Positions 34,501 through 47,440 of a stretch of DNA of 64,000 nt are shown one piece after another. The stretch's first letter is position 1, and each line of letters starts with the position of its first letter. The notes under the pieces are model-generated. The model saw only the letters and a list, made by a program, of their open reading frames with translations, did not search any database and had not been told where the DNA came from. Both the position numbers and the translations under genes were made by a program. The DNA comes from Lineus longissimus (lineage: Eukaryota; Nemertea; Pilidiophora; Heteronemertea; Lineidae), in assembly GCF_910592395.1 (NCBI RefSeq), contig NC_088310.1, positions 2,177,501 through 2,241,500 on the forward strand, given 5' to 3'.

Positions 34501-37500
34501 CGTGAGCAAGGCACCCATTCTGAACTTCCCCCACACTGCCAAATCTGAAAATAAATTTAAAAAAAAATTAGTTTCAGCAAATATGGCCATCTATTCTTGG
34601 TTTCAGTGTAATGCTTTCCCTGAACAAATCATGAAAGCGAAGTTAGAAAAAGACGATGAAGAAGAAGAAGAAGCATACCTACCTTAAAAGCTAATTCGAA
34701 GTTTTCTCCTCCCCAGATCTTGAGACCAGGATCATATCCTCCCATTTCAAAAAAGTACTTCCTATCAATTGCTAGAAGGCCTCCCGCATGCGTGGGCGCC
34801 CTAAAAAGGAAGGAACCGGCTGTATTTGCTACTAGCTGTTTTTTGCGATATATGGTAAGCTTACATGTTACAATGGTAACTTAACCTGTTACAATGTTAT
34901 TTTAGACATGAAAAGACCTGGCGGATTAGGACAAAACTGAAAATGAATTCCATAACAACGGAACATCAAAGTGATGCTGAACATTTGGTACATGGTTTTA
35001 TGACTGGGTACTGTTTATGAGAAAATAAAATGGTCGCTGTATTCTGTGTTGGTTCATGTTAATATGTCTTTCGGAATGGGGAATGATGGCACCAGTACCC
35101 AACCCAACTCTAAAGACTGTAGTCACGTAACTCACTTACAAACTCAGCGAGTCTGTTGTCCAAGTTATGCGGCTAGTTAAGAAATCGGTGTCTCAGAAGG
35201 AAGTCATGAAATTGTTTGGCCCCGTATGTGGGCCAAGTCTCTCAGGATGTGCCACTCGATCTTTCACGATGAACAACAGATATTGACATTCTTGTGAATA
35301 AAACTTCTTTTTACAGACAGTCATTATGTCTAATTGATGACGCAGAAAAATTGGTCAGACTCCTACACATACATCTTGAATATAGGCTATTATATCTTTA
35401 AGTAGAGAAATCAGCGTCGACTCTATCTGATAACAGCCAATTACATCACGAAACGGTCGGATCGTAGTATCAAACCGACGGCCGCAGGTTAGAGTCGTGC
35501 TCACGTCTCCTCCCCTCTGGCTTTTGGAGGACTGCTCACTTACCAGTACGGTTCTGAAAAGTGTTTCCGTTTCTTTAGTTCTCTCTCAGGCACCGAGTTC
35601 TCCTTGTAGAAGAAGCCCCACTCGAAGATGCCGCGGTTATGACTGTTGGTAGAGTAGGGCGTGTACCTGAACGTGTTACCATCTATCATGTCGACGATGG
35701 GGACGGCTAAAATGGTTCTGAAAGAGACGTCACTTCAGCAATCACGTCACGAGCAGTAATGAATGTTAAGAAGGCATACAGGAGAGGTTTGAAAACATCC
35801 ACTTTAACACCAAAAGATGAAAGTGTAGACGTACTGAGCAAACTAAAGGCTAGACACCCAAGGCCCTCAACAGCTGCGAGATCATCAGTCATAACATGCA
35901 TCTCCCTCGAGTAACCGGATTATGCTCGAAGGCTTAACATATAATCCGCTTGTATATTAAAGAAAAATGACACCAACTCTCTTGATCCTATTTGTTATGC
36001 TGTTCATATAAGTTGACCATTCGTAGCCATGGCAATAAAGGCATATTTACGTCATATATCGGACAGATGTTAACTTTAGCCGGCATCACCCAAGGTTTTT
36101 AAGACAAAGACCACTTCAAAGTGAGTTACATAGAGCCACTCGATCTAGATCAAAACTTTAGGTATTCAGGTTGGCTTCTGTCACTAACACTGGTATAGGA
36201 ATGATATGAAACGAGCGTCACTTTTTCTCCTATATTTTTATCCTCTCTCTGACAAACTCGACAATTTCGAATCTTGTTGCCTTGGGCAATGTTGGGATAT
36301 TGCTTAACCTCGCTAAATCGATAGAATCTCCATAATGAGATATGACCACGACTGTTACACTGTATATGTAAATTATTTATTCTAGATCTGGGTCAACAAA
36401 GTCATGACGATAGTTGGCACATTTCATAACTGTGTTATCCCACTTTCACCAGACACAATAATAATATCTAGTACAACGAGAAGGGGTTCGTGAGTGCATC
36501 GAGTAATTCATTATGTCCTCTATGAAATCGTATGGTTAGTGTTCGAGCCCGGAAGGAAGAAACACCTCTGATCGAGACCTAAAAATCGTATTTTCATTAA
36601 AAGACGCTACCAGACCAGCATTAATAGTCCCTTGGTTTGAAACGTACCTATCATACGCAATCCTTGCCAGGAGAGGCACCAACCAGTTCTTATTGCATTC
36701 ACAGTGGGCATCAAGGAAGACAACAACATCACCAACTGACTTCTCAGCACCGAAATTCCTCGCTCTAATCAATCCTTCCCGCTTCTCCGTGCGATAGATC
36801 TTAACCAAATCCCCAAATTTCTCCCGCATATATTTGTATAGATACCCATTTGGAGGCCGGAAATCCTCTGGAAAATAAGAATTCCAAAATCGAATAGAAA
36901 ATTACACAGTGACATGGGCGATGGTCTATTGGGGGAACAACCCATCTTGAAGACAAGCATCAGTGCTAGCTATTAGGTGAAAAACCTATCTTGAAGACAA
37001 GCATCAGTGCATCAGTACTTCATGATACACTTACCTCTTTCACTGAAGTCATCTACCATGACAACTTCTTTGAGTAGCTTCTTTGGACTCATATCTACAA
37101 TAGTATGGACGGTTCGTAGGAGGGGTGACAAGCCCTCATCGTAGAATATCACCACCACGCTGGCGGTCGGAAGCTCCTCTTCAGGAGGGTACTGCCAATA
37201 TTTACACCTGCAAGAGCACAAGAAAAACACTGGACACCGGGAAATTTACGCAATGCTCTAATTTTTAGCGAGTGATTTCTTAAAGGATTTCTGAGGAATT
37301 TATTCCAGCTTATAATGAGCAATATCGCAAACAGCCACGATTCCAGAACATTTCTGTTAGATGGAATAACACCTTCCCATTTCTAAGGCACCCTATGTGA
37401 CATCCTTGTTTTTTACAGTGTATAGGAGCAGCTCAAGCTAAATAATGATTCGATGCCATACTCTTAGCAATTTCACGAAGGAAGCAACGAGCATTCTTAT

Positions 37501-40500
37501 CGATAATTATCAAACGTGGAGCTCATTTTTTATTATTTTGCTTCATTGCTGGGTGAACTGACGCAGAGTCTTCAATTAGCATCACACACGACCTATCGAA
37601 TTCTTGTTCATTACGATCTCGGAAAGTCGTTGTTTTTATATGCTGATGTCAGTGATACGATCCACCCTAATGTCATAAATGTAATATTACGCGCTCTAAG
37701 TGGCTTTAGGCGATCAGTTATAGATCCTGTTACATCATTACAAAAGGAAGAGTCACACTGTGCACTTCTTGGTATCAAGTTGGATACAACATGTGTTACG
37801 GCAACAGAGCTGTAACTATATATGTTCTATTTACACTTCTACCATTGGCCTAAACTATGATTATAACTGGATATTCAATAAAGAAAACGTGTTAGATTTT
37901 ATGTTAATGACAACATATTATAAGTTAAGCACACACTGTCACTACTGAGTGAACAGCCGGTATATCAATCACGGATTACATTCATGCCTGGAACAATAAC
38001 TACAACCTGTCGCATCTGTTACGAACGCACAAGAACCAAGTGTGTCATCGATTCTCGGCAAGTGGTAGGTTTCGCAACCAAGAACGAAGTACGAAGCCTA
38101 CTTGGCGAATTCATCTACGCGAATGAAGAGGAATTTGGGGAATCTTCTGGTCAAAAATCCCGGCGTCGTCGATAAAATGATGTTATAAACATTTGTACAT
38201 ACTTCGTACGACGTGGTTCGAAGTTCGTAAGGGTTGCGAAACATGTCTCTTGCCAAAATTCACGATGTATACATGTACCAAGATCTGGTTGATCGAATGG
38301 TGAACATCTGACTTACTCTTGTAATCTACTGTCCGGAATGGTCCTGTTCATGGCAATTTTGTTACTGGCAGGCATGTTGAAACCATCGTACATCAACGCC
38401 CTGTCCACATCGGCTTTCTCTTGCAATGAGGTATAAACAGGCTTGCCACCTTCACCTAAAGAAAGAAAGAGAGAGTTAAACTCTTGTTTCAAAGCGAGAA
38501 CTGAAAAGAAACAACAGGGAAGAACTTTAATTGGTGAACACTTTTCAGCCTTGTACCTACTGATGGCGATATCGATTATAGATTGATGAAGAATAAAAGG
38601 AACAGATCCAAAGACCGATTACAAAGCTAAGTACCGTAGGCGTGGTGCTACTTTTTAACTTTATCTTATTCATTTACGAAACCTGGTATTGACATATACG
38701 TTTTACCAGCCGCTTTTTGTCAGTGTCTGCTCGCGAAACATGCAGTTGCCGATGGACAGGTATTAAGCAGACTCAGACTGGTTTGATTTTAACTGAGTAC
38801 TCCGCTTTAGAGATGGTGTCACAATGTCGAAGTAGACTTCATTTGAAGATCATATCATCAATCAAGCTGGAGCTATAAGTTTATAAGGTGACAGTTGGTT
38901 AGTGTATAGTGACAGCCATAGGCCTATACATGTACATGTATCTTCAGCTTTTTCGACAAAGTTACTCAAAGCGAATTCACAAATTGTTTTTGATTCGCCT
39001 ACCTGGACCGTGTTTTGGCGGCAGTTCAGGTGGTTCATAGTTACCACGCCTCCCTGGGTTGAGGTGTGACGTCGGACCAAACTTCTTAGGACCAGCAAGA
39101 GCTGGCGGCTCGCCATCATTTGGACGGTCCTCAACTAATTTTATTTGGTTGGGATCTTGCCTGTTTGCGTCGATCTGAACCTCCATGTGCTGTACGTTCT
39201 GGTCAACTCGGTTCTGAAAGAGAAGGCAGACTATCTCTGCGGATGAAGGCCAAGGTCATCTGAAATCAAGTGACTGCCTTTTCCTTCAAACATATCGGCA
39301 AAGATACCCGCTTGTAGATCGGACTTCATCTATTCATGGTGTGGATTGTGTTTACAGACCTTCTTCAGAAGAGAAAAAACCATCAGCAAACCGAGGGATC
39401 CGAGACCTTGTGTATAGTCAGTGTATATATATATGAATTTATTTCATCTAGGATTTTCATTTCATTGGGGTATAACAACATGTATTTTGGTAAGCAGTAC
39501 ATGTAGTTCTTATGGTTTATGTGGTGAAACAGCAATTTGTGGAGGTTCTCCAAAATTGACGACCAGGGTCCCTGAGAACCAACTTTCAATCATCACGCCA
39601 GCTTAAAATATCCGATGAGCATACCTAATAACCTCAGTCTGTCATTGGGGTTTCTATGATGAGCATTAAACCAGCAAAGCTTTGTCTGTCACAGGGGGTT
39701 TTTACACTGAAAGAGTTCTAATCTATTCAGCTCGCTCTAAAGTGCATGGTTACAAATTATTTATGATTTTAGAAGTTGCGTTTGCAACGAGATGAATCAA
39801 TAACCGCGGTATAGATTCCACTGTGTATGTACCCTGCTACCAAGAGGGAATAACGTAAGTTATTGCCTCCCGACTATGGCTGGCGCGAGTGGACAAAATT
39901 CAGAATTATGCCACGGCATAAATCAACCAATCAAAGCATCGGATCTCGTGAATAATGGCGCGGCAGAATTCACAATTATGCCACGGCATAAATAGGAATT
40001 GTGGTGTGGCATATTTAGACCAATCAGAAGGTGGCAATCGTATTATTTATGGTGCGGCATAAATCGCACTTCCGTCCATAAATTCGGCTCTCTGATTGGC
40101 TGTCTGCTATTACGAATATAGTCGTGGGTCTAAAACGATTATAGTCGTGGGTTGATTCATTTATGTCGTGGTATAATTCAGATTTAATGGTCACCATAAT
40201 TCATGAAATGCGGGGTTCTGATTGGCTGTCTACTATTATGAATATAGTCGTGGTATAAATCTGATTTATCCCGACCCTTAATTCAGATATTTGTCCACTC
40301 CCGCCAGCCATACCCGACACTGCGTTCATCATAAAGTAGGGCTATATATAGCATATCATAATCATGCATGCCAAATTGAAATCTGGAGCTTCTTTCGGTA
40401 ACACGCACATTGTGATACTGACGACATGCTGTTAGAAAAATGGTTGACTATGAACGCTTTTTCCACTTTAAGACACAACTCAAATCCCTTAGGCCTACTC

Positions 40501-40844
40501 CAATCGGTGTCAGGACCATGCAGGATGGATGTAGTATAAGTTTAGTTCTGTTTCATTATTGGTCCTTTCATTTTTAAAAGTGCACAGAATGACAACCATG
40601 AAACTATATAACACTATACGACACTGACGAGTTCACAAGTTTCGAGTAAAACAAAGAAGCTCTGTGAGGAACCTACCTCGCGTTTAACTTCGACCATATT
40701 CGGCATTTTCCCCGGGAACTGGTTGAAAACCTCATGTTGATCACCGGATCTTGAGCTGGAAAACTGGAGGTAGACAAAGACACAGAATCCACCAAATATC
40801 AGATAATAGAGGATCCTTCGCGTATTTCGTCCGAGTAATCTCAT
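31575..40844 (-). CDS. GALNT7: Polypeptide N-acetylgalactosaminyltransferase, GALNT7-like
   Basis: Thirteen exons in coding order: 40844-40677, 39213-39003, 38455-38317, 37207-37035, 36867-36648, 35717-35544, 34800-34683, 34544-34416, 33815-33725, 33425-33295, 32899-32810, 31969-31844, 31727-31575; all phases match, giving 640 residues (human GALNT7 is about 657). Residues 11-28 are the signal anchor, 57-170 a Pro-rich stem, then a GT27 catalytic domain. The metal site is DAH at 283-285 (FLDAHCECN), the Gal/GalNAc motif WGGEN at 391-395, and CSRVGHVYR at 414-422. A ricin-type lectin domain (519-640) ends with an ETQKWFI repeat. The enzyme adds alpha-GalNAc to Ser/Thr in the Golgi; GALNT7 prefers partly glycosylated peptides. 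The loop at 422-444 (after HVYR, before NYKRVVEVW) differs from the vertebrate GWQGNPPPIYVG-type loop. Introns hold several inverted-repeat elements. Confidence 0.93.
32120..32242 (-). mobile_element. MITE-like foldback element, copy 2
   Basis: About 123 bases with terminal inverted repeats of roughly 37 bases (few mismatches), starting AATGGGTGATATGAATAAAG and ending with CTTTATTCATATCGCCAAAT. The interior (GTACATTTACACTAGGCC and CTGTACAGAATTGAAG) is the reverse complement of copy 1. It lies in the GALNT7-like intron between 32810 and 31969. Confidence 0.8.
38058..38254. mobile_element. Inverted-repeat element in GALNT7-like intron 3
   Basis: The left end (GGCAAG, then GTTTCGCAACC at 38069-38079, then GAACGAAGTACGAAG) is mirrored at the right end (CTTCGTACGACG..., GGTTGCGAAAC at 38232-38242, CTTGCC at 38249-38254). 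The imperfect terminal repeats are about 35-40 bases. Sequences like its right end recur near 46820 and 58490. Confidence 0.65.
39875..40311. mobile_element. 437-bp foldback element in GALNT7-like intron 1
   Basis: The left end TATGGCTGGCGCGAGTGGAC is matched in inverse by GTCCACTCCCGCCAGCCATA at the right. The interior is made of repeated words on both strands: TTATGCCACGGCATAAAT twice, ATAGTCGTGG four times, CCAATCA and its complement TGATTGG several times. No coding capacity. Confidence 0.75.
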
Positions 40845-43690
40845 TCTGGATGGCTAAAGGATTATCACAAACAAGAGGAATTCCAAGTCCATCAGTTGTT
40901 ACCTCTGGAAAGAGAATGGTTAACGAAGATGAGCAGACGACGCTACCACGCATGATCTCGACTCCAGCTGCTCGCCGGGAATCTCTGCGTTTGAGCACGA
41001 TACCTGGCTCTCTGGAATGAAATAAATCAGAAAAACAATAGAAAGTGGATCCGATCGGTGTTTCTGCAACATGAACGTCGGCTGCCGGCTGAATATTATC
41101 AATAAGTATACGCATGTGAACTACTGTAGACCACTGTGACTTGTCATAACATTATAGAATTGAATGTGTTCTTCCATCGATCGTCTGTCGGTACAGTGCA
41201 GTTCGCAGCTTATAAAAAGTGGACAAAAAAAACACACAAACATAATTTACCATGTATTTAACTTTTTCAACTGTTAAGGCGGAACCCCAAACTTCTTGAA
41301 TCAAGTGTTGATCGGTTCCTCAAGCAACTATAATGAGCAGGGGACAGAACTGGTTTCACGATTCTCACGTAAAGTGGCATGCCATCAGGGCCCAGAAAAG
41401 GTTTTTCCTCATGCATGTTGCGATCTTATGTCGTTCAACAGAGGATGTGATGGTCTCAGTGACGTACATTTATACATGTACGTCACGTCATAAAACTGAG
41501 GATGTGGCGCATCCTCCTTTCGCATGTATCAAAAAGGCTTATTTTCTTTATATTTTTTAACTATGTAGGCTACACGCCAGACTGAGACGTTTCAAATTTT
41601 GAGCCTGCGTATTGACTGATATGACTCTGTCGTTGTTGCTCGTTCTGATATAATATACTATATAGATCTAACACCATGGGTAAAAACGTGGTACATTGTA
41701 TATTACTCATAGGATAAACGGTAATCTTAAACTGCAACCGAACAGGCTGGATATACTTTGTACATGCAGACCGAATCGATTGAACCATTAAAGGACTCTC
41801 TTGATTGTAGTTGATGGCTATCAAGTTGTCAATAATTGATCCAACAGCAGTATGGGTTCGTATTGAAACCTCAAATCAATTGGACAACGTTACTTCTACA
41901 CCAACCCAAGCAAGACGGTAGACCAGAGCAGGTTAACGGCATGATTCGGGCAAAAATGTAGATTCCGTGAATTTACGCCAGCTAAAAAAGCTCACAGACC
42001 TTTATTTCCAGACTGTTACAGTGTAGGCCTATAACCTAGCCATGTAAATGATCTCTAACACAAACAAGTATTATGGTGCATGAATTTATTACCCAGAATA
42101 TCAATTATCATATTTTTATAGATTTGTTGTTTTAATGGATGAATGGTATGATAAATTGGTAGCAAATAGAGATTGAACGATCGGTTTATGGTAATTAGGG
42201 AAATGGACCAGCCTGCCAAAGCAGTTTTGTATCACAGTGATATGGATGTCAAAATATAGTTAACCTCCCTATCATGGAGGGGGGGGGGGATCAGCTGTTA
42301 CACAAGAAGCTGAAGTTGGAGCTGACATAAGATGCTTTCAGTATGATGAATTCTTGTCAGTAAAAAAAAAAATTTGAACATCTCGCATGCAAGCCTGTAT
42401 GCATGGCAAAGCCTCTATAAAACGAGAAGGACTGCCTGCGGCTGCGGGTGTCATTTGCGGGCAGTATACACAATTACATGTACGTGTACATGTACGTACA
42501 AGTTTTCATTTGTCCACAGAGAACATGCCATCGCAAACCTCTGCACCATAAACGAACAGAATATGGGATTTGGCAAACAACAGTTCATATCTAAATTACA
42601 AAAGAGCAATAGCAAATAGGCATACGGTATGCCTGGCATGGGTTATTGATAAAATGGCCGATGGGCTGGTTTTCTATTAAGGTGTCATGTTGAGATGTCT
42701 GCTGATATCAATAACGCAAATAGCAAATATTGAAATGAAGCAGTCAGCGCATGCGGCAGTATATTCTGTCCTTGTCGTGAGTGACGGAAAAGTACCCATC
42801 GTATCATGTGGCGAAAGATATTCAATGTTATTCCCAAAAGCATATGCCATATACGTACAGCTGCATATTGAATTGGTTTGAGAAATAACCACCTCCATTT
42901 ACAAATTGTGGGACATATAATCAGAAAGAACCGTTGAAACTAAATGTCTAACGAATGATGCTTGAGTGACTAAATCGACAGAAATTCGAACGACTATAGA
43001 ACCTCATTAGTATTATTAACGCCCATATAATGAAAACTTAAAGAAAGTGCATAGGCCTATATCGCCCTTACCTTAGTTAGATGAATGAAATTTCAAAATT
43101 GATGCCAGAGTCATACCAGGAAATTCAAATTTCTTACCAGTATTCGTGCACTAAGTCTTTTTCAGCAGATTGAATGAGCTAACTGAGTTCTTCGCTGGAT
43201 ATGAACAGGAAATGAGAAGGTATAAGGCTACATTTTCGTGGGCGATGAAAATGGGAAAAAAATACAGACCAGGCCTGTCTCGTATAAACCTGGCTGTCGT
43301 CTCTAGTTCCTCTCCTCATTGCCTCCCCTTGGGTATGACTCAACCATTCTAGTGAGAGATGGACTCTCTGGAATGCGCTGTTTGGTATGCAACCAGCGTT
43401 TGTAGGAATAAATATTCGACAAGGATACGGAAGTCATCTCTGCATGAGCGTTCAGTGTGGCTTTGTGCAGGCCGGCATATGAAAAAAGGCACTACAAGCA
43501 CTGACTCAGACTGCATGGCGTTTTGAATTCTACATGCATATACGCCATCAGGCTGCTTCTTAAACTGAATACTTCATTCTCATAAAACTGAAAATGGTAA
43601 CTTATTGATGAATTAGTTTAGACTCAGATTATAGCGGTTAATTGCTCCACCATCGATTGTTTTAAGAGCTATGCATTTTCACACAAACAT

Positions 43691-43741
43691 ATGGCATTAT
43701 TGATGTTTTAACGAATTTAAGTAAAACATCAATAATGCCAT
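43691..43741. repeat. Perfect 20-bp inverted repeat, hairpin
   Basis: ATGGCATTATTGATGTTTTA at 43691-43710 is followed by an 11-base spacer and its exact complement at 43722-43741. The outer flanks (ACACAAACAT and ATGTGTGTAC) pair partially. Confidence 0.85.
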
Positions 43742-44573
43742 GTGTGTACTTATTATGTTGAAGGCTACAGAAGTAAATCATGCAATGGGAAATGGCCAGC
43801 TAAATATCCATGATTCATGTCGCCATTATCACCCAGTCAGCTTAAAGAACCTTAAAGCTGACTGGTCAAATGTGATCTCGTAATCAAATGCAAAAAACTT
43901 CTCGCTCGAGTGTACTGACCCGTCAGTACATGACCACACAGAGAATTCGTCTTAACTATGAAAATTAAGATAATATATCGACATTCTCTTAGCTTTCCAA
44001 TCGGTTACCCTAAATTGTTTTCTGCCGAATGCATATGTGCCGGATTGGCGGAACCAGGAGATTCAGCTTTAAATAATTATTGACATTGTCGTGGCAGGTT
44101 TATCACGAAGAGGCTTGACCCACAAAATATGAAAATCTATTCACTCTTGACCCACCTAATATGAAAATCTATTCATTCTTAATTGATCGGTATGTACTGT
44201 CAGTTCATGTATTTACTAGAGAATGGCGATGGCGAATTATAAGTACGAATGCATGCTGACGTAAAATCAAATTGTAAATTGCTCCGGAAATAACTTATTA
44301 ACTTTCGAGACAAATTGGACCAAAGTTTAATCAATGTTATGACAACCCATAGTTTGGCCTCCGTTCGTCGGGTTGCACTATTCTGTTTCATATCCGGGTT
44401 CGTTAAAACAATAGTTTCACGAAAATCGGTCATCATGAAACTCTTCTGACAAGCCTATAGTCCGTCATGACTTTTAACGATCATACATGTAATTATATAC
44501 AATTGTTAAATCCAACATCTTGATAATATTTGCGTCTTATCGTCTATCGCCCTTATACAGGTAACTTGACACC

Positions 44574-44647
44574 GCCCCCCCCCCCCCCCCCCCATGCTGA
44601 TATTATCTATGACAATACCCCCCCCCCCCCCCCACACACACACACAC
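44574..44647. repeat. Poly-C tracts and CA microsatellite
   Basis: Two runs of C (about 44574-44593 and 44618-44633) separated by 24 mixed bases, the second followed by (CA)7. Such tracts are prone to length change and assembly error. Confidence 0.9.
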
Positions 44648-46984
44648 CAGTTGCTATCCGGGCTCGCATCCGGGCCCTATCCTTTTGAAAGTGTTGATGG
44701 ATTCCTGTGACAAAAATTATAGTCATGGAAAGCCGAAATGACCGATTAGGACTTACTTACCTTTTTAGTTTATATTCCAATCGGCCAGTGACTGACAATG
44801 GTAAACAACGAACAAAGAGAAAGACAGTCGTCCTGTCGTCGCTGTAACATGCAGCGTGGCAGTCCGGTGCCACGTGGTAAAGCATATATCGGCAAAATAA
44901 TGCCCAGACGAGCCAGATGTGGCACCCACTGACCGAAGTCAATCAATGCATTCACAGCACATCCTGTCCAAACTTGATGTACAATCCATGTGTTGGTGTT
45001 CTAGGCCTATACACACTCTATTAGGCCCCGAATATAGGCTTCCTCGTCGGGGCACGACAAAAACCAATTCAAATATATACTAAACTTGTCTGTGTGAAGG
45101 GCGAGATTGTCATGAGTATGCATATACTGTACTAGCCTATATCGCAATTATGTTGTAGCCTTGATAAGCGTATCGATTAGTTTTTTGGTAGTTGGCGTAA
45201 CATGTCGAGAAAATCTCATTTCTTATTGTAAGGTTACATATGTGCCAAAACTATATCCAATGCCAACAGTAAATGAAATATCAAAATAAAGCCTGCGGCA
45301 CCAATCTATGACCTTCTTCTTGAAGTGTGTGGCAAGCCGGGTGGCCCGCTCAAACACTGATAAACACAACAAGGGCGACATCTACCGTGACATCGAGTGG
45401 TATTGGTTCCTTTCCTACCAACCATAACAGCAGTTTAGCAGAATGAAAAGACAAGACAACACTACAAATGTACTTATTCTCTTCAACCCCATGCCGATCT
45501 ATACCGGCGTACTGTGCGAATGTCCATCCAGGAGACTTCAGAATTGACATTCACCGCCGGTAAGTCGGCAGGTTCAGCCTGTGCTGATGATTAGATGCCA
45601 CCAAAACTTTGTCGTGATGGTGCTGGTGTCTGTTGACAAACCATTCAGTAAATAATTAAAATAAGGCTCGTGGATAAAGTTCTATCACATCGCATTATCA
45701 CTGTGATCAGTCTCCACACGTATCAGTTTTCCAATAACGAAACCTCAGCTATAATAACCTGGCACCTCCCGGGATTAAGCCTGCCAGCCGGGTGAGAGGA
45801 TAATTGAGCTGGTTGGTCGGGAAGGACAAGAGAAGCCGGATAACAATGGAGAGAATATCGGATGATAGGATTTCGCGAAGGTGACATCAACACTGATGCT
45901 GTCTTTCATTCTCAAGCTAATCTATGAAGTCGAGATACAGGGCGTGTCACACGAAAGCCATTTATTAAGTACACCATCCGTGTTTATTCAAAAGAAAGTG
46001 TGTATTGACAAACCCGTCCAGGAGCATTTGGAGCCGGAATATATAAGATAGCAGCGCTGAACGTACCGCATAATTGCATTAGACTCGGTATTCTTGTTCA
46101 TTAAGCTCAGAAAATTCACTTGATTAACATCAAACAACTGTCTGTAATCAAATTGTCAGGAGAGGACAAAAGAAAGACAATATAACGGGGAGGTAATATA
46201 ATTAACATGTTCCAAAATGATTTCGATCACCGATTTAGCTGTTCGTACTAAAATAAGGTAAAACGCTTACCGAATCTTCCGTTTCTGACGTATACTCAGC
46301 CACCCAAGGTTGTTTTCTGACTACGATGTTATCACCAATTATCCCACCGTTCTTATGATACTTTTCACACTGCGAACCAATAACCTGTGGATATGTGCTA
46401 CTACCTTGATTACTTTTGATACACCAATGCTATATGTTGCAGTTGATGTATTGATTATGCGCTTGATTGATCAGCATTTGTTCACTCGTTATAGTGACGC
46501 CATAATAAACCCATCTCATCTCGCGTGTCAGCATGGTAACGCATAATTGCATAATGCCCATGCTGATATTGTTTAAATGAATGGGACTCTCTATAGAGTA
46601 TCAAACTTCGTGTCCATGCACCATGAAAGGAGATCAATAAACAATGTAAATAATAAGAAAAACCATTGATCCATCTAATAGCACAAACTCTCGAATGAGA
46701 ATTGATGATGAGTTTTCAATGGCATGATTGACAGGCCATCGACTGGTGATCCAACTGCTCACCGTCATCGATAAAATGCATTTACATACTATACATGTAG
46801 TAGTTCGGCGTTTACAGCTCTTCGTAACACGGGTTGTGAAACCTGCCGTATGGAAGATGATGCCATTGAAATGTCACTGCTTTGCTTTTCAGGCGTAATC
46901 CTTCCACGTGACAAGTGAAGGAATTAAAAGATTAGACTGTCTTGTTTCACTAAGAGAAGACAACGTATTGATGAAAATGTCGAT

Positions 46985-47440
46985 AGATCAAGCCTAGCTA
47001 TACTTCAACATGTTCAGACTCCGCTTGCCTTCGGCGTCAAGATAGTAACTTGCCATTTCAGTTGAGGCGCCATATTGAGGATTATTAAAGCAATTGCTGT
47101 GCCTCTGGCTATGATGCTGATTGGTATGAAGATGTTTTTGGCATAAACTGATGAAACTCGCTGCTGAAATTCTTTCATGTCTGGTGCAGCGTTAATGAAA
47201 GATGGCCTCTAATTAGACAGTCAACATCTCAACGTATCTTACTCTTTCTCTAATCTACATGCCAATATTATAGGGAAGCCACCAAAATGACGAAAATAGC
47301 AAAATACATTTTCTGCTTTGACGAAATGTTGATACTCAATCGAACAAGCCACTATACTTCAATCGTCTTGCCGGCGGCGTAAAGATGGTAACATGTTATC
47401 CTCTGTCACTTGAAGGAAAGCAGGATTATTGAGCCGTTTC
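46985..47440 (+). repeat. Diverged tandem duplication, period about 345 bp
   Basis: CAAGCC(TAG)CTATACTTCAA, CTTGCC..CGGCGT.AAGAT.GTAAC and GGATTATT occur in the same order near 46992-47085 and again near 47345-47432. Confidence 0.5.
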
